This document shows, one piece after another, positions 5,830 to 11,544 of a stretch of 11,544 nucleotides of DNA. This DNA is from Candidatus Bathyarchaeota archaeon (GTDB taxonomy: Archaea > Thermoproteota > Bathyarchaeia > Bathyarchaeales > DTEX01). Position 1 is the first letter of the stretch. Every line of letters begins with the position of its first letter. The DNA is taken from the NCBI GenBank assembly GCA_021162225.1, contig JAGGZB010000059.1, forward strand, positions 1 through 11,544, read 5' to 3'. The notes under the pieces were generated by a model. That model made no database searches, was not told where the DNA came from, and was given only the letters and a program-made list of their open reading frames with translations. The translations under genes and the position numbers were made by a program.

Positions 5830-8162
5830 AAATTCTGTGCTAAAGATCTTTCCTGCCTTTTTCTAAGTGGAAGTCTTATCTCGAACTTTGATCCTTTCCC
5901 AACCTTGCTCCTAACGGAGATGCTGCCTCCATGGGCTTCTATAAGCTTCTTGCAAATCGCCAACCCTAATCCCAATCCTTTAGACTTGGTCGTGAAAAAA
6001 GGTCGGAATATCTCCCCTATTTTATCCTCCGGTATCCCGACGCCGGTATCTTCGAACGTAATTAATGCATGATCGCTTTTAATGGACATGCTTATCTTCA
6101 TCTCTCCGCCTTCAGGCATGGCTTCAATAGCGTTCTTTATCAAATTTGTGAAGACACGTTTCATCATCACAGGATCGACTAGCATCTTCGAAAGACTTTT
6201 CTTAATATCTAAGACTACCCGGATGTTTTTTGGGATGTTGATTGAGGATAAAACATCTTCAATCAAATCGCGCAGATCAGTCTCGATAAGTTCAGGAGCA
6301 GCTTCTCTGGCGTACTCTTGAAGATTTGTGATCATCCCATTTATGTAGTCAGCTTGATCATGAATTCTCTTAAGCAATCTCTTCAAGTTTTTCTTCTCCT
6401 TGACAGGTATATGTAGCTCTTCTATCTTCTTCATTGCCAAGTACAGGGTATTGAATATCACTTGGAGGGGGTTCCGCGTATCGTGGCTTATCATTGTTGC
6501 AACTTCTCCAATAGCAGCCATACGTTCAGATTCAATCAGCTGCTTCTGAATTCGTTTAATCCATTTAGACTCACATATTACAAGTAGAGATTGAGGAAGA
6601 GTCTTGAAGATTCTAGACTTAGATTCTTCTTCTAAGTAGTCAAGGTAGAGTTGTCGAATCTGTCTCTCCGGAATCTTTGAAGCTAAGGTTTCGAGAAATC
6701 TGTCATAAATGTCAAATTTAACAGCTACTTTCTTATTCAGATCAAGTATTCTCCGCAAGGTATCTAATACTTCACGTGTTTCTTCTGGACGGTTCAAGGC
6801 TTTTTCGTATATCCAGCTCACGAAGGAATTAAAACCATCAATGATTATTGATAGTTGTTCATTCTTTGGCAGATTCCGTACGTCCTGTTCAGCTTTTTGT
6901 GTCAAAATTTCTCCATATTCCGTAATTATGACGTTTCTTGTAGCGTAATGCATCGCCAATCTTTTTTTAGAGTCAGATGATGAAAGAATCCTCACGTCGA
7001 TGGGTAGAAGGAGTCTCTTATAGATCTTGAAGCAAGCTTTAATCGGATCATACGAGTTAAGGCTGTCATCCCTCTTTATCTTCCTTAAAAAGCACCCGTT
7101 CGCGACGCCGTAGATTAGATCTGACTTCTTAAGAAATGATTCGTTCTCTTTAATGATTTCGTAGAACTTATCGCCGAGAATATAGTGAGCTGCATTGAGC
7201 ACTCGTAAATAACAATCTACAATTTCCGAATCTCTAAATTTATCCTCAAGAATCTTCAGGTTTCTATTTATCAAATCCCTGTATTCCATGGAGCTTGGCA
7301 TACTGAATCTTATACCTTTCTTAGATATCCTAACGTAGTCTTTAATCCCCGATTCCCTTATGAAATCGCTGAACTTGAAGGATTCCTCACCTAGCTTTGT
7401 CTTCCCCGTCATATCATAAAGGATTGCAAGGAAGGATGAGTATACGGCTGAGAAGTCTCTATGCAACGACGGCGTTGTCGGAATCTCTTTCTCCTGAATC
7501 ATTAATGCGTAGCTTATGGATAGAAGAGCCGCAAAATATAAGGTTCCATCAAGCGGAGGAAGCATTAAACTTGTCATGGATAGATAATTAGTTAGGATTA
7601 GGCCGGGATACTGGAAGACAAGAAGACCTCCTAGTAAGATTCCATACTTAATTCTCAGTTCTTTAGACCTAGCTCTCCGAATGAGATCCGCTAGGAAGAA
7701 AATTGCAGCGGCTAAATAACCCGTATAGATCGTAATTTCAATTATGGGGATAAATGAAGACCGATTAGGAATGTACGACCATCCATATAGGGTTGGATGT
7801 AAGTCGCTGGGGTTAAGAGGGATGATGCATGCAACTAATATGGCTGGTAAGAATATTAGCATTAACCTTCTGGGCTTTCTATATATGCTAAGAATGGCGG
7901 CCAGATATGCTGATTGACCTAGCATGCTTAAGACGGATGAAAGCTGAAAAAAGATTAACGCGTCATCTACATTTGCCGACGTTCTCTGTAGGTAAGTGAA
8001 GATTTCCCATAGAGAAGTAGCAAATCCATAAGTGAAAAAGTACTTTAGAGCTTGAGGTAAGGATCTGCCTTTCCACTCGCTACATGCAGCGTAAAATAGT
8101 ATCAGAAAGGAAAAGACGGCCGCAATTAAATACTGCATTAACCAATAAGATGGTGGATTCAT
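5826..8162 (-). CDS. Membrane sensor histidine kinase with seven-helix N-terminal domain
   Basis: 778 residues. About seven hydrophobic segments (roughly 10-28, 38-58, 66-92, 100-116, 137-160, 172-192, 200-222) resemble the 7TM sensor module found in some histidine kinases. Residues about 230-540 are a long, mostly helical cytoplasmic region that I cannot assign to PAS, GAF or HAMP. The kinase core follows. ERMAAIGEVATMISHDTRNP holds the phosphoacceptor His560. The N-box is FTNLIKNAIE (Asn673/Asn677), the G1 box DTGVGIP (705-711), the F-box PFFTTK (721-726) and the G2 box GLGLGL (729-734), so the enzyme looks active. No response regulator or receiver domain is in the window, so it is an orphan here. 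The ATG has only a weak GTGA motif upstream. The stop overlaps the convergent phosphatase stop by four bases. Confidence 0.92.
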   Translation of the reverse strand: MNPPSYWLMQYLIAAVFSFLILFYAACSEWKGRSLPQALKYFFTYGFATSLWEIFTYLQRTSANVDDALIFFQLSSVLSMLGQSAYLAAILSIYRKPRRLMLIFLPAILVACIIPLNPSDLHPTLYGWSYIPNRSSFIPIIEITIYTGYLAAAIFFLADLIRRARSKELRIKYGILLGGLLVFQYPGLILTNYLSMTSLMLPPLDGTLYFAALLSISYALMIQEKEIPTTPSLHRDFSAVYSSFLAILYDMTGKTKLGEESFKFSDFIRESGIKDYVRISKKGIRFSMPSSMEYRDLINRNLKILEDKFRDSEIVDCYLRVLNAAHYILGDKFYEIIKENESFLKKSDLIYGVANGCFLRKIKRDDSLNSYDPIKACFKIYKRLLLPIDVRILSSSDSKKRLAMHYATRNVIITEYGEILTQKAEQDVRNLPKNEQLSIIIDGFNSFVSWIYEKALNRPEETREVLDTLRRILDLNKKVAVKFDIYDRFLETLASKIPERQIRQLYLDYLEEESKSRIFKTLPQSLLVICESKWIKRIQKQLIESERMAAIGEVATMISHDTRNPLQVIFNTLYLAMKKIEELHIPVKEKKNLKRLLKRIHDQADYINGMITNLQEYAREAAPELIETDLRDLIEDVLSSINIPKNIRVVLDIKKSLSKMLVDPVMMKRVFTNLIKNAIEAMPEGGEMKISMSIKSDHALITFEDTGVGIPEDKIGEIFRPFFTTKSKGLGLGLAICKKLIEAHGGSISVRSKVGKGSKFEIRLPLRKRQERSLAQNF

Positions 8163-8204
8163 CGTATTTCACGAGTTTGCGAGTATGAAACATGCCGGAG
8201 ACAG

Positions 8205-8212
8205 CTTTATAG
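8205..8212 (-). promoter_or_regulatory. Possible TATA box of the histidine kinase gene
   Basis: Read on the minus strand, CTATAAAG lies about 43-50 bases upstream of the kinase ATG. Transcription would begin near 8183, giving a leader of about 20 bases. The downstream leader has only a weak GTGA ribosome-binding motif. Confidence 0.4.
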
Positions 8213-8258
8213 ATGAATGGGCTGGATTTTCTTTCCCATTAGAGTCTTCTTCCTTAAG

Positions 8259-8288
8259 AGGTGTCTAAGAGTCCTCCCCCGGACACCT
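8259..8288. repeat. Inverted repeat upstream of the histidine kinase gene
   Basis: AGGTGTC (8259-8265) and GACACCT (8282-8288) are a perfect 7-bp inverted repeat separated by 16 bases. On the + strand it is followed by a T-rich stretch (8288-8302), as in a terminator, but no gene that would need terminating lies upstream on that strand. It could be an operator for the divergent genes, part of an unrecognised small RNA, or chance. The rest of 8163-8414 shows only promoter-like A/T boxes. Confidence 0.35.
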
Positions 8289-8414
8289 TTGCATATTTTT
8301 CTTAAAAAGGTAGTGTAACTGGAAAAGTCTGAATATCGGTTACAGCTATATCATAAACGAATAGTCGACTTGACGAAAAGATTTTTTTGCTAATACTGAT
8401 ATATCTCTCATTTT

Positions 8415-8762
8415 GTGGAAGAGATGCTGCATTCTCCACTCATGGAACTTGCCATAAAGTATTTCACAAGAAGGGGATACCGGGTTGATAAGCCGAGGTT
8501 TGAAGAGTCTTCTTCGAGAAACCCGAGAATAGACTTGATCGTGACCAAGCAGAACAAAATTCACCCAGTAATGATCAAGGATTGGAGGCGAACTGTAGGA
8601 GTTAATGTCGTAATAAGTCTTGATAAAGAGTCTCAGGATAAGAGATTTTCCAATCCCATACTTGTCGCTGAAAAGTTTAGTGAACACGCTAGGGCATATG
8701 CCAGCCGTAGGGGGATAATACTCATCACAAAATCAGAGATCATTAGGGAGCTACTGAGATAA
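8415..8762 (+). CDS. Mrr-like restriction endonuclease-fold protein, probably degenerate active site
   Basis: 115 residues. The layout matches the PD-(D/E)XK/Mrr nuclease fold: an N-terminal helix with Glu11 ending in RRGYRVD, Asp40 in RIDLIV, a strand with Lys55 (PVMIKDW), and a C-terminal block (about 82-110) with EHARAYA and GIILITKSEI. That block parallels the eA..yA...i.LI.g..l end of Mrr domains. The usual Glu/Gln two residues before the catalytic Lys is Met53, so cleavage activity is doubtful. The gene stands alone, with no methylase, helicase or specificity subunit nearby, and could be a structural or DNA-binding relic. The start is GTG 8415 or ATG 8424. Neither has a clear ribosome-binding site, and GATATATC (8397-8404) would suit a leaderless mRNA at 8424. 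It ends one base before the convergent kinase gene. Confidence 0.7.
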   Translation: MEEMLHSPLMELAIKYFTRRGYRVDKPRFEESSSRNPRIDLIVTKQNKIHPVMIKDWRRTVGVNVVISLDKESQDKRFSNPILVAEKFSEHARAYASRRGIILITKSEIIRELLR

Positions 8763-8763
8763 G

Positions 8764-9372
8764 TCAAAATTCCTTTAAGTACTCGTCTAACTTGCCCTCT
8801 GCCTCTAACATTCCTAGCCAGTCAGTGATTCCAACGCGCGGTCCCTTTTTTCCTTCTATGACTAATAATATCTCTTTAGCTATCTCGGATGGACTTTTAG
8901 AATCTGTATTTATCTCACATACTTTTTCCACGCCGCATATGCTGACGGCGTCGAAAAGACAGACATCCAGTATCTCGGCGGCTAGGTTCTCTCTGACTTT
9001 TCTTTGGTTGTAGCCTCTCTCCTCTAGAATCTCTCTAAGATCTTTGGGATTCTTTCTAAGAACGAAGACTAGGCTAACTTTCTCTGGAGGAACTACGTGA
9101 ACGGCGTAGTGTCCCTCAATAATTAAATCTCCTTTTACGGAATCTATTATTTGGCTGATTCTTCTTGAAACAGCCTCCATGTCTGCGATGAACGTTTCCC
9201 TCACGTTGTCCCATTCAGTGTAAAGGTGTTCTCTCTCAACAAGTTCTCCGATTGAGACTACTTCCGCCCCGATCTTGGAGGCTAACGCCTTAGAGACTGA
9301 GGACTTTCCAACACCAGGGGTACCCGTGATGATGAAAACTCTGCGATCGCTGTCTCTCTTTTCTTTCCCCAT
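8764..9372 (-). CDS. Adenylate kinase family protein, Fap7/AK6 type
   Basis: 202 residues, slightly longer than the usual 170-190. Fap7/AK6 proteins are small P-loop kinases with adenylate kinase/ATPase activity. In eukaryotes and archaea they act in maturation of the small ribosomal subunit. The Walker A is GTPGVGKS (17-24), and DLIIEGHYA (82-90) is the second nucleotide-fold strand. LEERGYNQRKVRENLAAEILDV (116-137) is the family's hallmark lid region with paired Arg residues. The C-terminal tail from about 174 ends in TDWLGMLEAEGKLDEYL. The ATG has AGGA (9383-9386) ten bases upstream on this strand, and a TATA-like CTATATAAGC (9419-9428) gives it its own promoter. It follows the Lrp-type gene on the same strand after 74 bases. 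Confidence 0.9.
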   Translation of the reverse strand: MGKEKRDSDRRVFIITGTPGVGKSSVSKALASKIGAEVVSIGELVEREHLYTEWDNVRETFIADMEAVSRRISQIIDSVKGDLIIEGHYAVHVVPPEKVSLVFVLRKNPKDLREILEERGYNQRKVRENLAAEILDVCLFDAVSICGVEKVCEINTDSKSPSEIAKEILLVIEGKKGPRVGITDWLGMLEAEGKLDEYLKEF

Positions 9373-9418
9373 TTAAGAAGCTTCCTAGTCATCCCATATT
9401 TTTGGTTTATTGTTTCAT

Positions 9419-9428
9419 GCTTATATAG
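9419..9428 (-). promoter_or_regulatory. Probable TATA box of the Fap7/AK6-type kinase gene
   Basis: On the minus strand CTATATAAGC lies 47-56 bases upstream of the kinase ATG, with transcription expected to start near 9400. It sits just 18 bases past the end of the upstream regulator gene, so the kinase can be expressed independently of it. Confidence 0.5.
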
Positions 9429-9446
9429 AATCTGCAATGTTTAGTG

Positions 9447-9899
9447 CTATATCTTTATTCTCGTCTCTTCCTTCACGCATTTAAGAACTATCGCCGTCTC
9501 GGTTCTCGTGACTCCGTCGATCATGCCTATCTTATCTATTATCTCAGCCAGCGTTTTTCTATTCTCCGTTCTTATTTTCACAATTACGTAGTATGTACCA
9601 GTTACGTCATATACTTCATATACATCATCCATGCTGCTTAGGGCATCCAAGACATGCTCAAGATTTTTCGGCTCAGTATTTATGAGAACAAATGCTGTGA
9701 GATTCTTGCCTAGAAGGTCGGGTGAGACTATGGCTGTAAACCTCTTTATCACCCCGTTCTTCCGTAGCTTCTTAACCCTTACAAATATTGTCGCTTCACT
9801 TACTCCTATCTTCTCCGCTATCTTCTTAAATGAGATTCTTGCATCATCCTGAAGCATTCTCAGAATCTCTTTATCAATCGAATCGATCTTCACACCCAT
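9447..9899 (-). CDS. Lrp/AsnC family transcriptional regulator, candidate LysM-type regulator
   Basis: 150 residues, standard Lrp/AsnC size. The N-terminal winged helix-turn-helix is clear: DSIDKEILRMLQDDARISF (6-24) followed by IAEKIGVSEATIFVRVKKL. A hinge with GVIKRFTAIVSPDLLG comes next. From about 68 onward is the RAM ligand-binding/oligomerisation domain, with VYEVYDVTGTYYVIVKI and GVTRTETAIVL. Such proteins form dimers to octamers and sense small molecules, often amino acids. It is divergent from lysW-lysX-lysY, the position of a pathway regulator. Sulfolobus LysM is an Lrp-type activator of a lysW operon, so a LysM-like role is a reasonable inference, not a proven identity. GAGGAGG (9911-9917) precedes the ATG by 11 bases on this strand. 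Confidence 0.92.
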   Translation of the reverse strand: MGVKIDSIDKEILRMLQDDARISFKKIAEKIGVSEATIFVRVKKLRKNGVIKRFTAIVSPDLLGKNLTAFVLINTEPKNLEHVLDALSSMDDVYEVYDVTGTYYVIVKIRTENRKTLAEIIDKIGMIDGVTRTETAIVLKCVKEETRIKI

Positions 9900-9941
9900 A
9901 AGTCTTCTTTCCTCCTCTATTCTTATATCTCGACTTAAAAT

Positions 9942-9953
9942 TTATGTTTAAAG
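9942..9953 (-). promoter_or_regulatory. Probable promoter of the Lrp-type regulator
   Basis: On the minus strand CTTTAAACATAA lies 43-54 bases before the regulator ATG, and a second A/T box, AAATTTTAAG (9934-9943), overlaps it. Transcription would start near 9915-9920, leaving a short leader that retains the GAGGAGG motif. The choice between the boxes is uncertain. Confidence 0.4.
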
Positions 9954-9981
9954 AAGTAATATTTTTTTCGGCTATATATTA

Positions 9982-10010
9982 ATAAATCTTTAATTTTCCG
10001 AAAGATTTAT
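9982..10010. promoter_or_regulatory. Palindromic operator candidate in the regulator/lysW intergenic region
   Basis: ATAAATCTTT (9982-9991) and AAAGATTTAT (10001-10010) are perfect 10-bp inverted repeats around a 9-base spacer, with half-site centres 19 bp apart, close to two helical turns. A nested pair, TTTCGG (9966-9971) and CCGAAA (9998-10003), shares the right half. The right half overlaps the likely lysW BRE/TATA. Symmetric A/T-rich sites next to their own gene are typical for Lrp-family proteins, so the divergent regulator is the natural candidate binder. Confidence 0.55.
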
Positions 10011-10013
10011 AAG
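9998..10013 (+). promoter_or_regulatory. Probable BRE/TATA of the lysW-lysX-lysY operon
   Basis: CCGAAAGA (9998-10005), a BRE-like element, directly precedes TTTATAAG (10006-10013), a near-consensus archaeal TATA box. Transcription should begin near 10035, leaving a leader that carries AAAAAAGGGAGG (10043-10054). A second TATA-like string, CTATAAAAGC (10029-10038), would place the start near 10060, removing that motif from the mRNA. The first is the better fit. Confidence 0.55.
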
Positions 10014-10056
10014 AAAATGTTCATCATGCTATAAAAGCACACAAAAAAGGGAGGTA

Positions 10057-10236
10057 GTAACCTTCAAGCTAACATGCTTAGAATGCGGCGGTGAAATCGA
10101 GATTCCCGAAGATGTAATCTCAGGAGAGATTGTAAGCTGCCCTGACTGCGGAATGGACTACGAAGTAGAGATAGCGGAGAATGGTGAGATTAAACTTAAG
10201 CCAGCCGAGATTGAAGGCGAAGACTGGGGCGAATGA
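10057..10236 (+). CDS. lysW: LysW amino-group carrier protein, no canonical start codon
   Basis: About 56-60 residues. LysW is the carrier whose C-terminal Glu is joined to alpha-aminoadipate or glutamate, protecting the amino group through lysine or arginine synthesis. The frame encodes TCLECGGEIEIPEDV with the first CxxC, SCPDCG with the second (zinc ribbon), an acidic middle and the defining C-terminus EDWGE, followed by TGA. GGGAGG (10049-10054) is a strong ribosome-binding motif. However, from the in-frame stop at 9991 to the first Cys codon (10075) there is no ATG, GTG or TTG. GTA codons lie at 10054 and 10057, and ACC and TTC follow, so the start given is nominal. It may be a non-standard initiation, a small deletion of the start codon, or an assembly error. 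lysX starts six bases after the stop. Confidence 0.85.
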   Translation, partial: VTFKLTCLECGGEIEIPEDVISGEIVSCPDCGMDYEVEIAENGEIKLKPAEIEGEDWGE

Positions 10237-10242
10237 GGCTGG

Positions 10243-11106
10243 ATGAAGACTCTTTCCTTAGTAAGCGATAGGATTCGATGGGATGAAAAGGCGCTGATTC
10301 GCGCCGCATCCAGCATTGGAGTAGACTTAAAACTAGTCGATCCGAAATCTATGTTTCTAAAGATCTCTGTAAAGTCTGAAGATCTAAGCGAGGTTTTCGG
10401 CGAGGTCATAATCAACAGATGCATAAGCTATTTCAGAGGGCTACACATAGCAGCTCTTCTTGAAAAAGCAGGCTTGAAAGTAATTAATTCCTTTAAAGTT
10501 ATGCTTGTCTGCGGCAACAAGGTATTCACAGACTTAGCTCTGATGAACGCTAACATTCCGGTTCCCAAAACGTTACTCGCTTTTACTAGGGAAGGAGCAC
10601 TTAAAGCACTAGATGAGATAGGTTTCCCAGCTGTTATAAAACCTGTTATTGGAAGCTGGGGACGACTAATAGCATTAGTCAGAGATAAAGACTCGGCGCA
10701 GGCAATCATAGAGTCTAGAGAGCAGATTCGCAACGCTCTGCTTCAGATATATTATATACAAGAGTATGTGAAGCGTCCGCCTAGAGACATAAGGGTTCTA
10801 GTGATTGGCGATGATATTGTAGCTGCCTCCTACCGTTATTCGCCAAAAAATGATTGGCGGACAAATGTTGCTAGGGGAGGAGTGAGTAAGCCCTGCCCTA
10901 TCACCGAAGAGTTGAGAGAGATAGCGTTGCGGGCTGCCGAGGCTGTTGGGGGCGGTGTACTGGCTATTGATTGTATGGAGTCTCCGAATGGGCTGCTTGT
11001 GCACGAAGTTAACAGCACTGTAGAGTTTAGGGGATTATGTTCAGCAACTGGAGTTGACATCCCGAAAAAGATGATCAAGTATGCCATTGAGGTGATGAAA
11101 CAGTGA
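10243..11106 (+). CDS. lysX: LysX/ArgX ATP-grasp ligase (LysW-amino acid ligase)
   Basis: 287 residues, full length for this RimK-like ATP-grasp family. It attaches the alpha-amino group of alpha-aminoadipate (LysX) or glutamate (ArgX) to the terminal Glu of LysW, using ATP. Visible features are VIKPVIGSWGR (131-141) with ATP-binding Lys133 and the glycine-rich loop, YIQEYVKRPPRDIRVLVIGD (171-190) with the family Arg pair, NVARGG (208-213), and HEVNSTVEFRG (254-264) with the Mg-binding Glu255 and Asn257. The ATG is preceded by GAGG (10235-10238), overlapping the lysW stop, which points to coupling. Its own stop overlaps the GTG of the next gene. Sequence by eye cannot separate LysX from ArgX, and in some archaea one set serves both pathways. 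Confidence 0.93.
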   Translation: MKTLSLVSDRIRWDEKALIRAASSIGVDLKLVDPKSMFLKISVKSEDLSEVFGEVIINRCISYFRGLHIAALLEKAGLKVINSFKVMLVCGNKVFTDLALMNANIPVPKTLLAFTREGALKALDEIGFPAVIKPVIGSWGRLIALVRDKDSAQAIIESREQIRNALLQIYYIQEYVKRPPRDIRVLVIGDDIVAASYRYSPKNDWRTNVARGGVSKPCPITEELREIALRAAEAVGGGVLAIDCMESPNGLLVHEVNSTVEFRGLCSATGVDIPKKMIKYAIEVMKQ

Positions 11107-11544
11107 AGGTTGGAATTTTGGGTGCATCCGGGTATGTTGGCGGCGAGCTCCTACGCTTACTTTTGAGTCATCCTAAGGTCGAAGTAAGCTTAGCCACTTC
11201 GCGGAGATACGCTGGCGAATTTGTATATAGAGTTCATCCAAATCTTAGAGGATGGACGAAGCTGAAGTTCTCCCCGTTCGACCTATCAAAGATTACAGAC
11301 GCATGTGATTTTCTCTTCGTCGCTACTCCTCACGGAGTCTCCTCAAGCTTCATGCCTCAGATAATTGAAACGGGAATGAAGGTGGTGGATACAAGCGCGG
11401 ACTTCCGGCTGAAGAATCCTGAAGACTACGTTAAGTGGTACGGCTGGAGGCATAGATGTCCCGAGCTTCTCAAGAAGTCAATTTATGGCCTTCCGGAGCT
11501 TCACAGAGAAGAGATCAAGAAAGCCCAGCTAGTAGCTTGTCCCG
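11103..11544 (+). CDS. lysY: LysY/ArgC, LysW-aminoadipyl/glutamyl phosphate reductase (partial, runs off the end)
   Basis: The first 147 codons are present and the rest lies beyond the window. The family (ArgC/LysY) uses NADPH to reduce the acyl phosphate on LysW-bound aminoadipate or glutamate to the semialdehyde. The GTG start overlaps the lysX TGA (GTGA at 11103-11106). The N-terminus VGILGASGYVGGELLRLL has the Rossmann GxxGxxG motif. Later segments are FVATPHGVSS, VVDTSADFRLKN, YGLPELHR and, at the very edge, VACP. The Cys of VACP is the expected catalytic nucleophile. Order lysW-lysX-lysY with a 4-base overlap indicates one operon, and a LysZ-type kinase is expected further on. Strict ArgC (N-acetylglutamyl phosphate) use is unlikely given the LysW context. 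Confidence 0.92.
   Translation, partial: MKVGILGASGYVGGELLRLLLSHPKVEVSLATSRRYAGEFVYRVHPNLRGWTKLKFSPFDLSKITDACDFLFVATPHGVSSSFMPQIIETGMKVVDTSADFRLKNPEDYVKWYGWRHRCPELLKKSIYGLPELHREEIKKAQLVACP

Noticed and set aside
10017..10034. Five-codon upstream ORF before lysW
   Set aside because: It lies upstream of the most likely transcript start (about 10035), lacks a ribosome-binding motif and is out of the lysW frame.
1..11544. Defence island, mobile element, CRISPR or a new multi-gene system
   Set aside because: No repeat array, transposase, integrase, methylase, helicase or toxin-antitoxin pair is visible. Most genes are ordinary archaeal housekeeping or metabolic genes with similar composition throughout.

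Overview
The window reads as chromosomal DNA from an archaeon, most likely of the TACK/Thermoproteota side. It carries an Alba chromatin protein, archease, a Fap7/AK6-type adenylate kinase and a LysW carrier-protein lysine/arginine cluster. Its promoters look archaeal (A/T-rich TATA boxes, some with a purine-rich BRE), and short Shine-Dalgarno motifs precede many genes. Assignment below phylum level is not possible by eye. I see no transposase, integrase, CRISPR array, rRNA or tRNA.

Layout. (1) 1-2981, + strand: a membrane-anchored LivK-like solute-binding protein with its own promoter and a T-rich terminator, then two ABC ATPases of LivG and LivF type; no permease gene is present. (2) 2982-3358: non-coding apart from promoter signals, leading to alba (+). 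(3) 3735-4570, - strand: archease followed by a small DUF2153-like protein, converging on alba across a hairpin. (4) 4691-5829, + strand: the flavin prenyltransferase UbiX, then a small dual-specificity-type protein phosphatase. (5) 5826-8162, - strand: a 778-residue seven-helix sensor histidine kinase whose stop codon overlaps the phosphatase stop codon. (6) 8415-8762, + strand: a solitary Mrr-like nuclease-fold protein lacking a usual catalytic residue, ending 1 base from the convergent Fap7/AK6-type kinase (8764-9372, -). (7) 9447-9899, - strand: an Lrp/AsnC regulator divergent from lysW-lysX-lysY (about 10057 to beyond the window end).

How the genes work together. The clearest functional unit is the last. 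LysW is the amino-group carrier protein, LysX joins the substrate amino acid to the C-terminal Glu of LysW, and LysY/ArgC reduces the phosphorylated intermediate. The divergent Lrp protein sits where Sulfolobus LysM-type regulators act. The intergenic region holds a perfect 10-bp inverted repeat that overlaps the likely lysW BRE/TATA box.

The most striking oddity is that lysW, otherwise complete, has no ATG, GTG or TTG anywhere in frame between the upstream stop codon and its first zinc-binding Cys, despite a strong GGGAGG motif. I found no convincing new multi-gene system. The best leads are the start-less lysW with its palindromic operator candidate, the large unassigned sensor region of the histidine kinase, and the degenerate Mrr-like protein.
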